DNA from: Psychromonas sp. SA13A
GTDB lineage: Bacteria; Pseudomonadota; Gammaproteobacteria; Enterobacterales; Psychromonadaceae
DNA length: 64,000 nucleotides
Assembly (NCBI RefSeq): GCF_011378715.1
Contig: NZ_WTKU01000013.1
Coordinates: 48,871-112,870 of the forward strand
Direction of reading: 5' to 3'
Positions 1-10,092 of this stretch are shown here, piece by piece. Both the position numbers and the translations under genes were made by a program. Under the pieces are notes generated by a model. It ran no database searches. It was not told the DNA's origin and worked only from the letters and a program-made list of their open reading frames with translations. The first letter of the stretch is position 1. Each line of letters starts with the position of its first letter.

Positions 1-56
1 GCATTCATAGTTTAATTACTGCTCATAATGATTAAGTGGGTTAATTTTTTATGAGA

Positions 57-536
57 CTAATTATAGAGGCAGGTTTCACAAATTCCATGCGCTTCTAACA
101 CTTTATTGGTAATTTTAAAGCCAAACTGTGAAGCTTTCGCAGAAAATGCCTCATCAATAACAGGATCACTTAATTCAATGACCTTTTTACACTTATTACA
201 GATCAACAATTGCATCGCATGTTCGCAACCTAAATGACAGCACATTAAATAAGAATTCAAAGATTCTATACGATGAATAAAGTGGTTTTCTAGCAGAAAC
301 TCTAATGCACGATAGATAGTCGGTGGCTTAGCTTTGCTATCAAATACTTGTAATTGCTCTAATAACTCATATGCCGTGATCGCGCCTTTATGTTCAGCCA
401 TTAAAGTGAAAACTTGTTGTCGTACTGCTGTAAAACGTACGTTGTTAGCTTTGCAGATATCGATAGCACGAGCAAGTAGTGGAGATGGCTTTATTGGTGG
501 TATTGTTAGCGGCGTTGTTGACTGCGTTATTGACAT
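57..536 (-). CDS. zur: Zinc uptake regulator Zur (Fur family)
   Basis: Fur-superfamily repressor of 159 residues that shuts off zinc import when zinc-loaded. The winged helix occupies about residues 20-90, with the recognition segment TIYRALEFLLE near 73-83. Structural zinc cysteines are visible as CNKC (113-116) and CETC (153-156), with a further Cys/His cluster CCHLGCEH at 99-106. The arrangement and the N-terminal extension fit Zur rather than Fur, which would carry an HHDH cluster. The start lacks a strong Shine-Dalgarno, so a slightly different start is possible. No zinc-transport genes are visible next to it. Confidence 0.85.
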   Translation of the reverse strand: MSITQSTTPLTIPPIKPSPLLARAIDICKANNVRFTAVRQQVFTLMAEHKGAITAYELLEQLQVFDSKAKPPTIYRALEFLLENHFIHRIESLNSYLMCCHLGCEHAMQLLICNKCKKVIELSDPVIDEAFSAKASQFGFKITNKVLEAHGICETCLYN

Positions 537-620
537 AGTTACGTACTTTTTTCAGTGAAAGAATCAAGATAATAACATAGCAGTAGCAGATTAAAGAACG
601 CAATTCATATACGTTAATAC

Positions 621-1694
621 TTACTTATCAATAATTGAGGGCTTTAATGTATTTTTGCTGATATTGGCATCCTGGTAGCGTTCTGAACGTTGCAACGTTT
701 GAGTCGGCGTTTCTGCAAATAATTGTTTATATTGCGCATTAAAAGTACCAAGGTGAAAAAATCCAAAATTTAATGCAAGATCAGCGATTGTATTCTGCTG
801 ACCACTACCTAATAAAACGCGCCTTATTTCGTTGAGACGACATTCTCTTATATATTGTATGGGTGAGATACCTAAACCTTGTTCAAAACAATACTGTAAT
901 GCTCTCCTGCTGACATGAGCAATTTGGCATAATTCAGTGATTGTTAATGGGTAATGATTGGTCTGCTTAATATAGTTGGTGATCTCTGTAATCACTCTTT
1001 GTGTCGTTTGGTAGTGACCAAAATGTTGTTCATTTGTATATTCAGTTTGTGCCAGTAGGTCGGCAACTTTAGATGTGATCAATGGCTTTAACGTGGTTAA
1101 GCGAGACAGGTTGTGTTCATTGATAATGCTATTTTTACCACTTGGTGAGTTGTTATTATTGAGGAGTAAACTGATTAGCTTAGCGAGTTCATAACTTACG
1201 TAATGATTGGGTGCAGAAGCTTGCATTGTATTATCTCGGTTTTCCCATAATGCTTGGTCAGGACCAACCATTTCTTGGCTTATGCTGTCTTTATTCACAA
1301 CTAAACCATAAATATGAAAGTCGGCAGGAGTAAGCAACTCAAACTCAACGCCCGATGGGCGTGTCATTATCTGACCTGCTTCTATTTGATAATTATTAAT
1401 TTTTGGACGCTGCGTTTGCAACGAAAAACCTAACCATAAATTATCGTCTTTTACTGCACATTGTTGTAGTAATGTTTGATTGGTGAATTCTTCAAAAAAA
1501 TGGATACCCGCTAACTTCAATTCATCTAAATAACCGCTAAAAGTCCCACTACTATGTTGGTTATAGCGCTGTTCCCATTGCACCAAGCTTTCGGCTTGTT
1601 GGTTCACATCAAAAGTAAATGATTTGCACCTATCTAGTGCAGAGGTAGTACTACCTTGGTGCTGCTCTAAAAATTTTAAATTTTCACTTTTCAT
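621..1694 (-). CDS. eutR: AraC-family activator of the ethanolamine genes (EutR-like)
   Basis: AraC/XylS-type regulator of 357 residues, close to the usual EutR length of about 350. The last 100 residues hold the double helix-turn-helix (ITELCQIAHVSRRALQYCF, then IADLALNFGFFHLGTFNAQY). The N-terminal 240 residues would be the effector domain, which in EutR senses ethanolamine together with adenosylcobalamin. It is divergent from eutB across a 159-base gap, the classic arrangement for a local activator. The EutR name rests on this context plus family resemblance. Confidence 0.8.
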   Translation of the reverse strand: MKSENLKFLEQHQGSTTSALDRCKSFTFDVNQQAESLVQWEQRYNQHSSGTFSGYLDELKLAGIHFFEEFTNQTLLQQCAVKDDNLWLGFSLQTQRPKINNYQIEAGQIMTRPSGVEFELLTPADFHIYGLVVNKDSISQEMVGPDQALWENRDNTMQASAPNHYVSYELAKLISLLLNNNNSPSGKNSIINEHNLSRLTTLKPLITSKVADLLAQTEYTNEQHFGHYQTTQRVITEITNYIKQTNHYPLTITELCQIAHVSRRALQYCFEQGLGISPIQYIRECRLNEIRRVLLGSGQQNTIADLALNFGFFHLGTFNAQYKQLFAETPTQTLQRSERYQDANISKNTLKPSIIDK

Positions 1695-1853
1695 CTCGAT
1701 GCCTTAATTTGATGCAATGCAAATATAACTTTATGTTTTAAAAGTATTTTATTGTTTGCGCAATAGCGTCACTCAGTTGGAATGATCCTCGCTAATTATT
1801 ACTTATCTAGTTTGCAATGTTTGCGCCGAATTTAATGTTTTGAGGTATTTACC
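1695..1853. promoter_or_regulatory. Divergent eutR/eutB control region with repeated TTTGC-type motifs
   Basis: The gap carries several related short motifs: TGCAATGCAAAT at 1713-1724, the palindrome TTGCGCAA at 1756-1763, and TTTGCAATGTTTGCGCC at 1811-1827. Recurring TTTGC half-sites between a divergent AraC regulator and its target suggest operator sites. Which protein binds them is inference. Confidence 0.35.
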
Positions 1854-3254
1854 ATGTCCAATTATCGCTATCAGCTAGGTAGTCATGTTTATCGATTTGA
1901 TAATCTTGCTGATTTGATGGCTAAAGCATCACCAATGAGATCAGGTGACCAATTGGCTGGTGTTGCTGCGCTGTCGTCAGAGCAACGTGCTGTCGCACAA
2001 ATGTTATTAGCAGAATTACCCTTAAAAACCTTTCTCGAAGAAACACTGATTCCTTATGAAAAAGATGAAATAACGCGCCTTATTATTGACGATCATGATG
2101 CCGCAGCATTTTCAGAAATTTCACATTTAACCGTGGGCGATTTTCGCAATTGGTTATTACAAGAAACAACGACTGAAGTTGATTTCAAACGTATACGCGC
2201 AGGTATTACACCTGAAATGGTGGCAGCGGTCAGTAAAATAATGCGTAACCAAGACCTTATTTTAGTCGCTAAAAAATGCAATATTATTACTCAATTCCGT
2301 AACACTATTGGCTTACCTGGACATTTATCTACACGCTTACAACCAAACCATCCAACAGACGATGTGAATGGTATTGCGGCGACTATTTTTGATGGTTTGA
2401 TGTATGGCAGTGGCGATGCTGTCTTAGGGATTAACCCGGCCACTGATAGCGTTTCACAAGCAGTGAAATTAATGAAGTTAATGGATGACGTTATTCAGCA
2501 TTATGAAATACCAACACAGTCTTGTGTATTAACGCATGTTACTAACACCATCGAAGCAATAGAACTTGGCGCGCCTGTGGATCTGGTTTTTCAGTCTATT
2601 GGTGGTACTGAAGCAACCAATCAAGGTTTTGGTGTAAATCTCAACGTATTAAATGAAGCACATCAAGCCGCATTAGAATTAAAACGCGGAACTGTCGGCA
2701 ATAACGTGATGTATTTTGAAACGGGTCAAGGTAGCGCGCTTTCTGCTAACGGCCATCACGGAGTGGATCAACAAACCTGTGAGACACGTGCTTACGCAGT
2801 CGCACGTAAATTTAAACCTTTATTAGTGAATACTGTGGTTGGCTTTATAGGTCCTGAATACCTTTTTGATGGGAAGCAAATTATTCGAGCAGGTTTAGAA
2901 GATCATTTCTGTGGGAAGTTATTAGGTTTACCGATGGGGTGTGATATTTGTTATACCAACCACGCCTACGCCGATCAAAATGATATGGACAACTTACTAA
3001 CGCTATTAGGGGTTGCAGAGTGTTCATTTATCATGGGCATTCCCGGCTCTGATGACATCATGCTTAACTATCAAACAACGTCTTTCCATGATGCACTTTA
3101 TGCGCGTCAAGTATTAGGGCTGCGTCCTGCACCAGAGTTTGACCAATGGCTTAAAAAAATGCAATTGGCACCCGCTGATAACCTGACCCAATTAAGTAAC
3201 ACATTACCTGAACGCTTTGCTCATCCATTAAATATGATCAAGGAGCTTTTATGA
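1854..3254 (+). CDS. eutB: Ethanolamine ammonia-lyase large subunit EutB
   Basis: Catalytic subunit of the adenosylcobalamin-dependent lyase that splits ethanolamine into acetaldehyde and ammonia. The 466 residues match the EutB family along their length (usual length about 450), including the barrel strands around FQSIGGTEATNQGFG and FETGQGSALSANGHHG and the conserved MGCDICYTNHA cysteine region. eutC follows with a 4-base overlap, so the two subunits are translationally coupled. No shell proteins or eutD/E/G lie nearby. The lyase probably works free in the cytoplasm, with ammonia as the main gain (inference). Confidence 0.97.
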   Translation: MSNYRYQLGSHVYRFDNLADLMAKASPMRSGDQLAGVAALSSEQRAVAQMLLAELPLKTFLEETLIPYEKDEITRLIIDDHDAAAFSEISHLTVGDFRNWLLQETTTEVDFKRIRAGITPEMVAAVSKIMRNQDLILVAKKCNIITQFRNTIGLPGHLSTRLQPNHPTDDVNGIAATIFDGLMYGSGDAVLGINPATDSVSQAVKLMKLMDDVIQHYEIPTQSCVLTHVTNTIEAIELGAPVDLVFQSIGGTEATNQGFGVNLNVLNEAHQAALELKRGTVGNNVMYFETGQGSALSANGHHGVDQQTCETRAYAVARKFKPLLVNTVVGFIGPEYLFDGKQIIRAGLEDHFCGKLLGLPMGCDICYTNHAYADQNDMDNLLTLLGVAECSFIMGIPGSDDIMLNYQTTSFHDALYARQVLGLRPAPEFDQWLKKMQLAPADNLTQLSNTLPERFAHPLNMIKELL

Positions 3255-4111
3255 GTGACATTAAACCCAACGACTCAAAAATAATACATAAAGACCCTTG
3301 GGAAAAGTTACGTCAGTTTACTGATGCTCGTATTGGATTAGGTCGCGTTGGTACAAGTCTTCCCACATCTGAATTACTGCGTTTTCAGCTTTCTCATGCG
3401 CAAGCTATTGATGCGGTTCATGTTCCACTTGATATCGATAAATTATGTGAACAATTTGCAGAATCTGAAGTATTAACGCCTTACTTACCAATACAGAAGT
3501 TACATAGCAAAGCACGTGACCGTATGGAATATCTACAACGTCCCGATTTAGGGCGTCAATTGGATGAAAAGTCTATTTCTTCTTTACAACCTACATCAGG
3601 TGAACGCTACGATTTAGTGTTTGTGCTTGCTGACGGTTTATCTTCTTATGCGATTAGCCACCATGCTAAAAACTTTGTTGAGCTTTTTATTCGTCGTCTC
3701 AATGAAGAGTCCAACAAAAAATTAAATATCGCTCCTATCTGTGTTGTTCAACAAGGCCGTGTTGCTGTGGGAGATGATGTTTGTGAAGCCTTGAATGCTA
3801 AACAGGTTGTACTTCTGATTGGTGAACGTCCGGGATTAAGTTCACCTGACAGTATGGGGATGTATTTAACATGGAATGCTAAACGCGGTATTGAAGATTC
3901 ATTACGTAATTGCATTTCAAATATTCGCCCTGAAGGCTTGAAGTACCAAGCTGCGGTACATAAGGGGCATTATTTACTTACTGAGTCCCTTCGTCTTGAA
4001 TTAACAGGTGTGAATTTAAAAGATCGTTCTGAAGATTCATTACTTGATAACACTGCGCAACAGCATTTCTGTTTGACCAGTGGTAACCACAATTTACTGT
4101 TTAATCATTAA
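3251..4111 (+). CDS. eutC: Ethanolamine ammonia-lyase small subunit EutC
   Basis: Small subunit (286 residues) that completes the B12-binding EutBC complex. Family motifs include TDARIGLGRVGTSLPT near residues 25-40, the FVLADGLSSYAI segment and the GERPGLSSPDSMGMYLTW stretch, all hallmarks of EutC. The start codon overlaps the end of eutB (ATGA), and the permease gene follows 29 bases later behind AAGGAAG, so eutB-eutC-permease form one operon. Length and order are normal. Confidence 0.97.
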   Translation: MSDIKPNDSKIIHKDPWEKLRQFTDARIGLGRVGTSLPTSELLRFQLSHAQAIDAVHVPLDIDKLCEQFAESEVLTPYLPIQKLHSKARDRMEYLQRPDLGRQLDEKSISSLQPTSGERYDLVFVLADGLSSYAISHHAKNFVELFIRRLNEESNKKLNIAPICVVQQGRVAVGDDVCEALNAKQVVLLIGERPGLSSPDSMGMYLTWNAKRGIEDSLRNCISNIRPEGLKYQAAVHKGHYLLTESLRLELTGVNLKDRSEDSLLDNTAQQHFCLTSGNHNLLFNH

Positions 4112-4140
4112 TTATCTAACCACAATAAAAAGGAAGTCTT

Positions 4141-5532
4141 ATGTCTACTAATAAAGAGTATCTTGCTCAAAGACAATTAAAAAAGGGAGCTGCGGGTTGG
4201 ATCTTACTTGCGGGCCTAGGTGTTTCATATGTTATTTCTGGTGATTTTGCCGGATGGAACTTTGGTATCGCACAAGCTGGGTGGGGTGGTTTTGTTATTG
4301 CTGCTGTTTTGATGGGCGTAATGTATTTAACCTTAGTTTTATCATTAGCAGAAATGTCCTCTGCGATTCCTGCCGCGGGTGGTGGTTATAGTTTTGCACG
4401 TCAAGCAATGGGACCTGTTGGTGGTTATCTTACTGGGTTGGCTGTATTAATTGAATATACACTTGCGCCTGCTGCGATTGTTATTTTTATTGGTTCTGCT
4501 GTGAATGAACTAATAGGTATGGACGGGCCCATTGTTTACGCTGTTTTTTATCTGATTTTTGTAGGTATCCATATTTTTGGTGCTGGCGAAGCCTTAAAAG
4601 TAATGATGGTGATCAGTGCATTAGCGGTGGTTGCTATTATTGCTACTGGCGTGGTTTTATTACCTGCTTTTAATACGGAAAATTTATTTGATGTGGCACC
4701 ACTTGCCAATGGCAGTGAATTTTTACCGATGGGGTATTACGGTGTTTGGGCTGCTTTGCCTTTTGCAATGTGGTTATTCTTAGCTGTGGAAGGCGTACCG
4801 CTAGCTGCAGAAGAAGCAAAAGATCCTGCTAAAGATGTGCCTAAAGGAATTATTGCAGCTATGATTTTTTTATTAGGGACTGCGACATTAGTCGTCGTGC
4901 TGGTGGCAGGCGCTGCTGGTGCAAAAGCGACGGGCTCAAGTGCGGTACCGTTGGTAGATGCATTGAATATGACTGGGAATACTAACCTTGCAACCGTTGT
5001 TAACGTGTTAGGTTTAGCGGGCTTAGTTGCGTCGTTTTTCTCAATTATTTACGGTTATAGCCGCTTGGTATTTGCATTATCTCGTGCCGGCTATTTACCA
5101 CAAAAATTATCATTAACTAGTAAACGTAAAGTGCCCGTTCGCTCATTAATTTTCCCTGGTATTTTAGGCTTCCTATTATCATTAACTGGTGAAGGTGACT
5201 TGATGTTATCAATGGCTGTCGTAGGGGCAACGGTATCGTATGCCATGATGTCGGGCAGTCATATATTATTGCGCATTAAACAACCTAATTTAAATCGTCC
5301 TTATAAAACTCCAGGTGGTGTAGTGACTTCAGGTATTTCATTTGTATTGTCTTTACTCGCATTAACCGGAGTTTATGCCTACGACGTAAGAGCCTTTTAT
5401 TTTACATTGGCATTGTTTGCTGTGGGCATGTTGTATTACGTATTAATTGGCCGTAATAATTTAGTGGCGAATTCTGCAGAAGAGGAGTTTGCTTTATTAT
5501 CTCAGGCTGAAGGAGAGCTGGCTGTCAGTTAG
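4141..5532 (+). CDS. eat: Ethanolamine permease (APC family)
   Basis: Inner-membrane amino acid/polyamine/organocation-type transporter of 463 residues with about 12 hydrophobic segments. The opening GAAGWILLAGLGVSYVISGDF and the AAEEAKDPAKDVPKGI loop are typical of Eat-type ethanolamine permeases, which occur beside eutBC in bacteria that lack the eut microcompartment. Third gene of the eut operon, preceded by AAGGAAG, and closed by a strong hairpin downstream. The ethanolamine substrate is inferred from family and context. Confidence 0.9.
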   Translation: MSTNKEYLAQRQLKKGAAGWILLAGLGVSYVISGDFAGWNFGIAQAGWGGFVIAAVLMGVMYLTLVLSLAEMSSAIPAAGGGYSFARQAMGPVGGYLTGLAVLIEYTLAPAAIVIFIGSAVNELIGMDGPIVYAVFYLIFVGIHIFGAGEALKVMMVISALAVVAIIATGVVLLPAFNTENLFDVAPLANGSEFLPMGYYGVWAALPFAMWLFLAVEGVPLAAEEAKDPAKDVPKGIIAAMIFLLGTATLVVVLVAGAAGAKATGSSAVPLVDALNMTGNTNLATVVNVLGLAGLVASFFSIIYGYSRLVFALSRAGYLPQKLSLTSKRKVPVRSLIFPGILGFLLSLTGEGDLMLSMAVVGATVSYAMMSGSHILLRIKQPNLNRPYKTPGGVVTSGISFVLSLLALTGVYAYDVRAFYFTLALFAVGMLYYVLIGRNNLVANSAEEEFALLSQAEGELAVS

Positions 5533-5550
5533 TACTTTTCCATTCATCAT

Positions 5551-5590
5551 AAAACTTAAAGCTTGCATTATTGAGTGAGCTTTAAGTTTT
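5551..5590 (+). terminator. Terminator of the eut operon
   Basis: A 13-bp perfect inverted repeat (5551-5563 with 5578-5590) around a 14-base loop. The 3' arm ends in TTTT. It lies 18 bases after the permease stop. The rest of the gap to 5865 is AT-rich, with no gene seen and presumably the promoter of the next gene. Confidence 0.8.
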
Positions 5591-5865
5591 GCATATCTTC
5601 CCTTTCACTATTCTTTTCTCTCTTTCTTATTGGATTTTTTAATTGATAGTCAGCTTGTAAAAAAATATTCATTGGTGGCGGTTATATTATTGCTAGACTG
5701 TTGTAATGGCTTGTTTTCCTACAAAGCATGTATCGCGTAACTTTATCTACAATATTAAAATAAACACAATCTAATTTTCTCATTGCTTGATAATTTTTCT
5801 GGGTATAACCTGTATATGTAATGCATGTCATGGTTCACCTTGGATTTTAATCTTGGAGAAACACT

Positions 5866-6633
5866 ATGGATAATAATTCTATTCCCCCGCGTTTAATTGA
5901 AGGCACTGTTGTTGGTCGAACTGATTGGACAGAAAAACTTTTCAGTTTAAAAATACAGGCTTCAATGATGCCTTTTAAAGCAGGGCAATTCACTAAGCTA
6001 GCACTGCCGACACCTGAAGGAGAGTGGCAGCGCAGAGCCTATTCAATGATCAATGCACCTAATGAAAAAATACTAGAGTTTTTGTTAGTGACGGTACCTG
6101 AAGGAGACTTATCGCCTCGACTAGATATTTTACAACCGGGAGATAAGCTCTATGTTGGTGAAGATCCCGCGGGATTTATGACATTGGATGAGATCCCTGA
6201 AACCGCTCGTGATTTGTGGTTGTTATCTACTGGCACTGCCATTGGTCCTTTCCTATCGATACTTGCCGATCCGGCTTCTCAACAACAATTTGAGCGAGTG
6301 GTATTAGTACATGCAGTTCGTAAAGAAGAAGAGTTAATTTATCGCGAACGAATAGCGGAAATACAACAACGCTTTGGTGATCGCTTTCATTATATTCCAG
6401 TCGTTTCACGTGAAAAAGTATCCTACGCTCTGAGTGGCAGGATCCCTCAATTATTATCATCTGGTACTTTATCTGAATTTTCAGGCGTTGAATTGGATCC
6501 CATTAATAGTTTCTTTTTACTCTGTGGCAACCCTGAAATGGTTCATGACAGCCGCGATACATTGCAAGAAATGGGTTATAAAAAGCATTTGCGTCGTGAA
6601 GTAGGACAGTTCAGTTCTGAAAATTATTGGTAA
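5866..6633 (+). CDS. fpr: Ferredoxin--NADP+ reductase Fpr
   Basis: FAD enzyme of 255 residues that exchanges electrons between NADP(H) and ferredoxin or flavodoxin. The FAD-binding RAYSMINAP motif lies near residues 49-57, the pyridine-nucleotide segment LLSTGTAIGPFLS near 119-131, and the protein ends in ENYW, the aromatic C-terminus typical of bacterial Fpr. A Shine-Dalgarno (TTGGAG) precedes the ATG. It stands alone between the eut operon and norR and is often oxidative-stress controlled in relatives. No SoxR/FinR-type site was identified here. Confidence 0.93.
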   Translation: MDNNSIPPRLIEGTVVGRTDWTEKLFSLKIQASMMPFKAGQFTKLALPTPEGEWQRRAYSMINAPNEKILEFLLVTVPEGDLSPRLDILQPGDKLYVGEDPAGFMTLDEIPETARDLWLLSTGTAIGPFLSILADPASQQQFERVVLVHAVRKEEELIYRERIAEIQQRFGDRFHYIPVVSREKVSYALSGRIPQLLSSGTLSEFSGVELDPINSFFLLCGNPEMVHDSRDTLQEMGYKKHLRREVGQFSSENYW

Positions 6634-6685
6634 TCGTTAATAAATAAGTGCTAATAAATAATTATTTTATTACTAATAGATGATT

Positions 6686-6722
6686 GAGCTTGTAACAAAT
6701 AAAGACTATTTTCTACAAGCTC
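6686..6722. terminator. Convergent terminator between fpr and norR
   Basis: GAGCTTGTA at 6686-6694 pairs with TACAAGCTC at 6714-6722 (9 bp). It lies between two genes that converge, so it may serve both. It has no long T-run on either side, so efficiency is uncertain. Confidence 0.5.
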
Positions 6723-6801
6723 TTCAATGCTAAATTGTGTTGATCATTATATGTAAAGCCGAATAACCTAAAGCCTCTTCCGTATAATAAGCATTGTAAC
6801 T

Positions 6802-8358
6802 TTATTTCAAATTAAGTCGTTTAGCTAAGCGATGGAGGTTACCTGTGTCTAACTTAAGCTGCTTTGCTGTTGAGGCCCAGTTATTAGCATTTTCTTGGTA
6901 TGCCTGTTTAATGATAGTCGCTTGAAAGTCATTGGTTGCTTCGCGTAATCCTTGATCATCTGTAGTGCAAAATAGTTTACTATTTTCAGCTGATGTTGTA
7001 TTTGTTAATGATTGATCCTGTGTGAGCAGATGCTCTGCATTGAGTTGAAAGTGGCTTGCTTTTAATTGTAGGTATGAATCTGCCGCATGTGATTTTGCAA
7101 TCACCGCCGCACGATTGATGGCATGCTCTAACTCCCGCACATTACCTGGCCACGAATACTGTTGTAAAATATTGATAGCAGCGGGATCAATGGTCAAACG
7201 TTTAAAGCCTAATTTGGCACGGCATCGTTCAGCAAAGAATCCTGATAATAATACGACATCATTATCTCGCTCTCTCAGTGGAGGAACATGTACAGGGAAT
7301 ACATTCAAACGATGGTAAAGGTCAGCACGAAAACGTCCTGCTTTAACTTCCTCATGAAGTGTACGATTAGTTGCTGCTACAATTCGTGTATTAACTTTTA
7401 AACTTTTTTCATCGCCAACACGTTGTATATCGCCGTATTGTAAAGCACGAAGCAGCTTTGCTTGTAACGATAGCGGCAACTCCCCAACTTCGTCTAGAAA
7501 AAGGGTGCTGTTATTGGCAAGTTCAAATTTACCTTTACGATCACTTATTGCCCCAGTAAACGCGCCCTTTACATGTCCAAATAACTCACTTTCTGCGACT
7601 GACTCTGGCAATGCTGCACAGTTTAAATAGATTAGGTTATTATCGCAACGCGTTGACTGTTGATGGATGGAAGAGGCAACTAACTCTTTACCGACACCTG
7701 TTTCGCCAGTGATCAAAACTGACAGTTCAGTATCAGCTACTGCTTTAATTTGTGATTTAAGATCTAAAATCCCCTGTGATTGACCAATCATGCCGCTTGC
7801 CTGTTGCGTAAATGCGTCAAGTGGGTCGCTATTACTGAATACGCCTGCTTGGTTTTCTAACTTCTCCACTAACAGTGAAGTATGCAAGCTTGCTGCGGCT
7901 AGAGCACTGATAATACGTAGGTCATCATTACTAAATTGATCAAATTGGTGAGGGTCGAAAGCATCGATTGTTAATGCACCAATTAAACTATCGTTAGCAA
8001 GTAATGGTAGCCCGATACAAGAATGAACATTTAACTCTCCATGATGATTTGGAATAAGCCCATCATAGGGGTCGGGTAATGTGCTGTCAGCAGGAAAGCG
8101 AACAACATCACCTGCTCTAGCAATTGCTTCTAATCTTGGATGTTCTTGAATATTAAAGCGTCGTCCCAACACTTCATCATATAGACCATTAATCGCTAGT
8201 GGGGAAAATTGTTGGTGCTGAAAAGCTAATAATGCTGAAGCATTACAATTAAATAGCTTACGGATAACTGACAGCAGACGATCAAATCTATCCTGACTAG
8301 AAACGCTGACCGTTAGATCAATCGCTAATTGTGTTAATGCCTGGTATTTATTACTCAT
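6802..8358 (-). CDS. norR: Nitric oxide-responsive sigma54 activator NorR
   Basis: Enhancer-binding protein of 518 residues: N-terminal GAF domain (about 20-170) whose non-haem iron binds NO in the family, central AAA+ domain with Walker A GETGVGKE, the sigma54-contacting GAFTGA loop and the arginine-finger region, and a C-terminal Fis-type helix-turn-helix (ANNWASTAKQLKLDTGNLHRLAKRLNL). It is divergent from norVW across a gap containing three NorR-type sites and a -24/-12 promoter, so its target is clear. Confidence 0.96.
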   Translation of the reverse strand: MSNKYQALTQLAIDLTVSVSSQDRFDRLLSVIRKLFNCNASALLAFQHQQFSPLAINGLYDEVLGRRFNIQEHPRLEAIARAGDVVRFPADSTLPDPYDGLIPNHHGELNVHSCIGLPLLANDSLIGALTIDAFDPHQFDQFSNDDLRIISALAAASLHTSLLVEKLENQAGVFSNSDPLDAFTQQASGMIGQSQGILDLKSQIKAVADTELSVLITGETGVGKELVASSIHQQSTRCDNNLIYLNCAALPESVAESELFGHVKGAFTGAISDRKGKFELANNSTLFLDEVGELPLSLQAKLLRALQYGDIQRVGDEKSLKVNTRIVAATNRTLHEEVKAGRFRADLYHRLNVFPVHVPPLRERDNDVVLLSGFFAERCRAKLGFKRLTIDPAAINILQQYSWPGNVRELEHAINRAAVIAKSHAADSYLQLKASHFQLNAEHLLTQDQSLTNTTSAENSKLFCTTDDQGLREATNDFQATIIKQAYQENANNWASTAKQLKLDTGNLHRLAKRLNLK

Positions 8359-8388
8359 GTTAAACCTAATATAAAGTGATTCACTATT

Positions 8389-8443
8389 GTCATTATGACA
8401 CTTTATTGTTTAAATGACATTGTTTAAATGGTGTCATAATGAC
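8389..8443. promoter_or_regulatory. Three NorR enhancer sites
   Basis: Three GT-N7-AC sites: GTCATTATGAC at 8389-8399, GTTTAAATGAC at 8408-8418 and GTCATAATGAC at 8433-8443. The outer two are perfect dyads. Three sites between norR and norV is also the E. coli arrangement. Confidence 0.85.
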
Positions 8444-8485
8444 AATTTAAAATAATAAGTGTTATTAAATCAGTGTCTTATGTTT

Positions 8486-8502
8486 TGGCATGTAATCTGC
8501 AA
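8486..8502 (+). promoter_or_regulatory. Sigma54 (-24/-12) promoter of norV
   Basis: TTGGCATG...TCTGCAA puts GG at 8487-8488 and GC at 8499-8500, with the obligatory 10 bases between them. It sits 43 bases after the last NorR site and about 50 bases before the norV start. Confidence 0.8.
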
Positions 8503-8550
8503 TATAGGAGATAACTTTTTAAATCTTTTATAAATTATGCAGGTATAAAT

Positions 8551-10092
8551 ATGACTATTCACATTAAAAATAACATTCATTGGGTTGGACAGCGTGATTG
8601 GGAAGTAGAAAACTTCCATGGTATGGAGTTTAAATTAACAAAAGGTACCAGCTATAACAGTTATTTGATCCGTGAACAAAAAAATGTATTGATTGATACG
8701 GTTGATCATCGTTTTAGCTTACAGTTTGTGCAAAATCTAGAGATGGAAATTGATCTAAATGAGATTGATTTTATTGTTATTAATCATGCGGAAGAAGATC
8801 ACTCAGGTGCATTACCCGCGCTAATGGCAAAAATTCCTAATACCCCTATTTACTGTACAGAAAATGCAATTGATTCAATTACAGGTCAGCATCATCATCC
8901 TGAATGGAATTTTAATATCGTAAAAACCGGTGACGCATTGGATATTGGTAACGGCAAACAATTGATATTTGTAGAAACGCCTATGTTGCACTGGCCAGAT
9001 AGTATGATGACATACCTGACCGATGATGCAGTGCTGTTTAGTAATGATGCATTTGGTCAACATTATTGTGATGAGCATTTGTTTAATGACGAAGTTGATC
9101 AAAATGAATTAAAAGAACAATGTTTACGTTATTACGCAAATATTTTAACGCCTTTTAGTTCGCTCGTGACTGCTAAGATTAAAGAGGTACTTAGCTTCAA
9201 CCTACCTGTTGATATGATTGCAACTGCTCATGGTGTTATTTGGCGCGATGACCCTACGCAAATTATCCATCAATACCTAGAGTGGGCAGATAATTATCAA
9301 GAAGACCGCATCACTATTTTTTACGACTCAATGTCTAACAATACACGCATGATGGCTGACGCCATGGCACAGGGGATTCATGACGTTGACCCAGGTGTTG
9401 CGGTTAAGGTATTCAATGTTTCACGCCAAGATAAAAACGAAATATTATCTAATGTATTCCGTTCTAAGGGCGTATTAGTGGGATCACCAAGCATGAACAA
9501 CGTGATGATGCCGCAAATCGCTGCGATGTTAGAAGAGATAACAGGATTACGTTTTAAAGATAAAAAAGCCGCTGCATTTGGTAGTTATGGTTGGAATGGC
9601 GGTGCCGTTGACCGTATTAATATACGTTTAATGGATGCAGGTTTTGAAACTGCTGACAGCTTAAAAACAAAATGGCGACCTGATGGTAAAGCAATGAACG
9701 AATGTCGTGAATATGGCCGCGGCATTGCAAAAAGCTGGGCATTACATGATATCAGTAATATTCAGTCTATCACTGCTAACCAACCTATGACTATCAAACC
9801 TATTATTGCAGAGCCTATTGTAAAGGCTAATGTACAGGGCGATCCAGCACCTCAAGTAGCACCTTCTACAGCTCAAGCAGCACCTTCTAAAACTGAAGCC
9901 TTTCAAGTTGATGATGCTCAATATATGTTATGTACGGTTTGTAACTGGGTTTATGAACCTGCTATTGGTGAGCCAAATCAAGATGTTGCAGCTGGTACCG
10001 CTTGGAACGATGTGCCGGACTTCTTCCTTTGTCCTGAATGTGGATTAGGTAAAGATGTGTTTGTTGCGGTTGCATCGAGCAAAGCATCATGA
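8551..10092 (+). CDS. norV: Anaerobic nitric oxide reductase flavorubredoxin NorV
   Basis: Reduces NO to N2O at a di-iron centre under anoxia. Order of domains in 513 residues: metallo-beta-lactamase-like di-iron domain (about 1-250) with [12 protein letters not shown] ligands; flavodoxin domain (about 255-400) with FMN loop [13 protein letters not shown] and [10 protein letters not shown]; an Ala/Pro-rich linker containing a [16 protein letters not shown] repeat; and a C-terminal rubredoxin with CTVC and CPEC. It is longer than the E. coli protein (about 480), largely in the linker. It overlaps norW by 4 bases. Confidence 0.97.
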   Translation: MTIHIKNNIHWVGQRDWEVENFHGMEFKLTKGTSYNSYLIREQKNVLIDTVDHRFSLQFVQNLEMEIDLNEIDFIVINHAEEDHSGALPALMAKIPNTPIYCTENAIDSITGQHHHPEWNFNIVKTGDALDIGNGKQLIFVETPMLHWPDSMMTYLTDDAVLFSNDAFGQHYCDEHLFNDEVDQNELKEQCLRYYANILTPFSSLVTAKIKEVLSFNLPVDMIATAHGVIWRDDPTQIIHQYLEWADNYQEDRITIFYDSMSNNTRMMADAMAQGIHDVDPGVAVKVFNVSRQDKNEILSNVFRSKGVLVGSPSMNNVMMPQIAAMLEEITGLRFKDKKAAAFGSYGWNGGAVDRINIRLMDAGFETADSLKTKWRPDGKAMNECREYGRGIAKSWALHDISNIQSITANQPMTIKPIIAEPIVKANVQGDPAPQVAPSTAQAAPSKTEAFQVDDAQYMLCTVCNWVYEPAIGEPNQDVAAGTAWNDVPDFFLCPECGLGKDVFVAVASSKAS

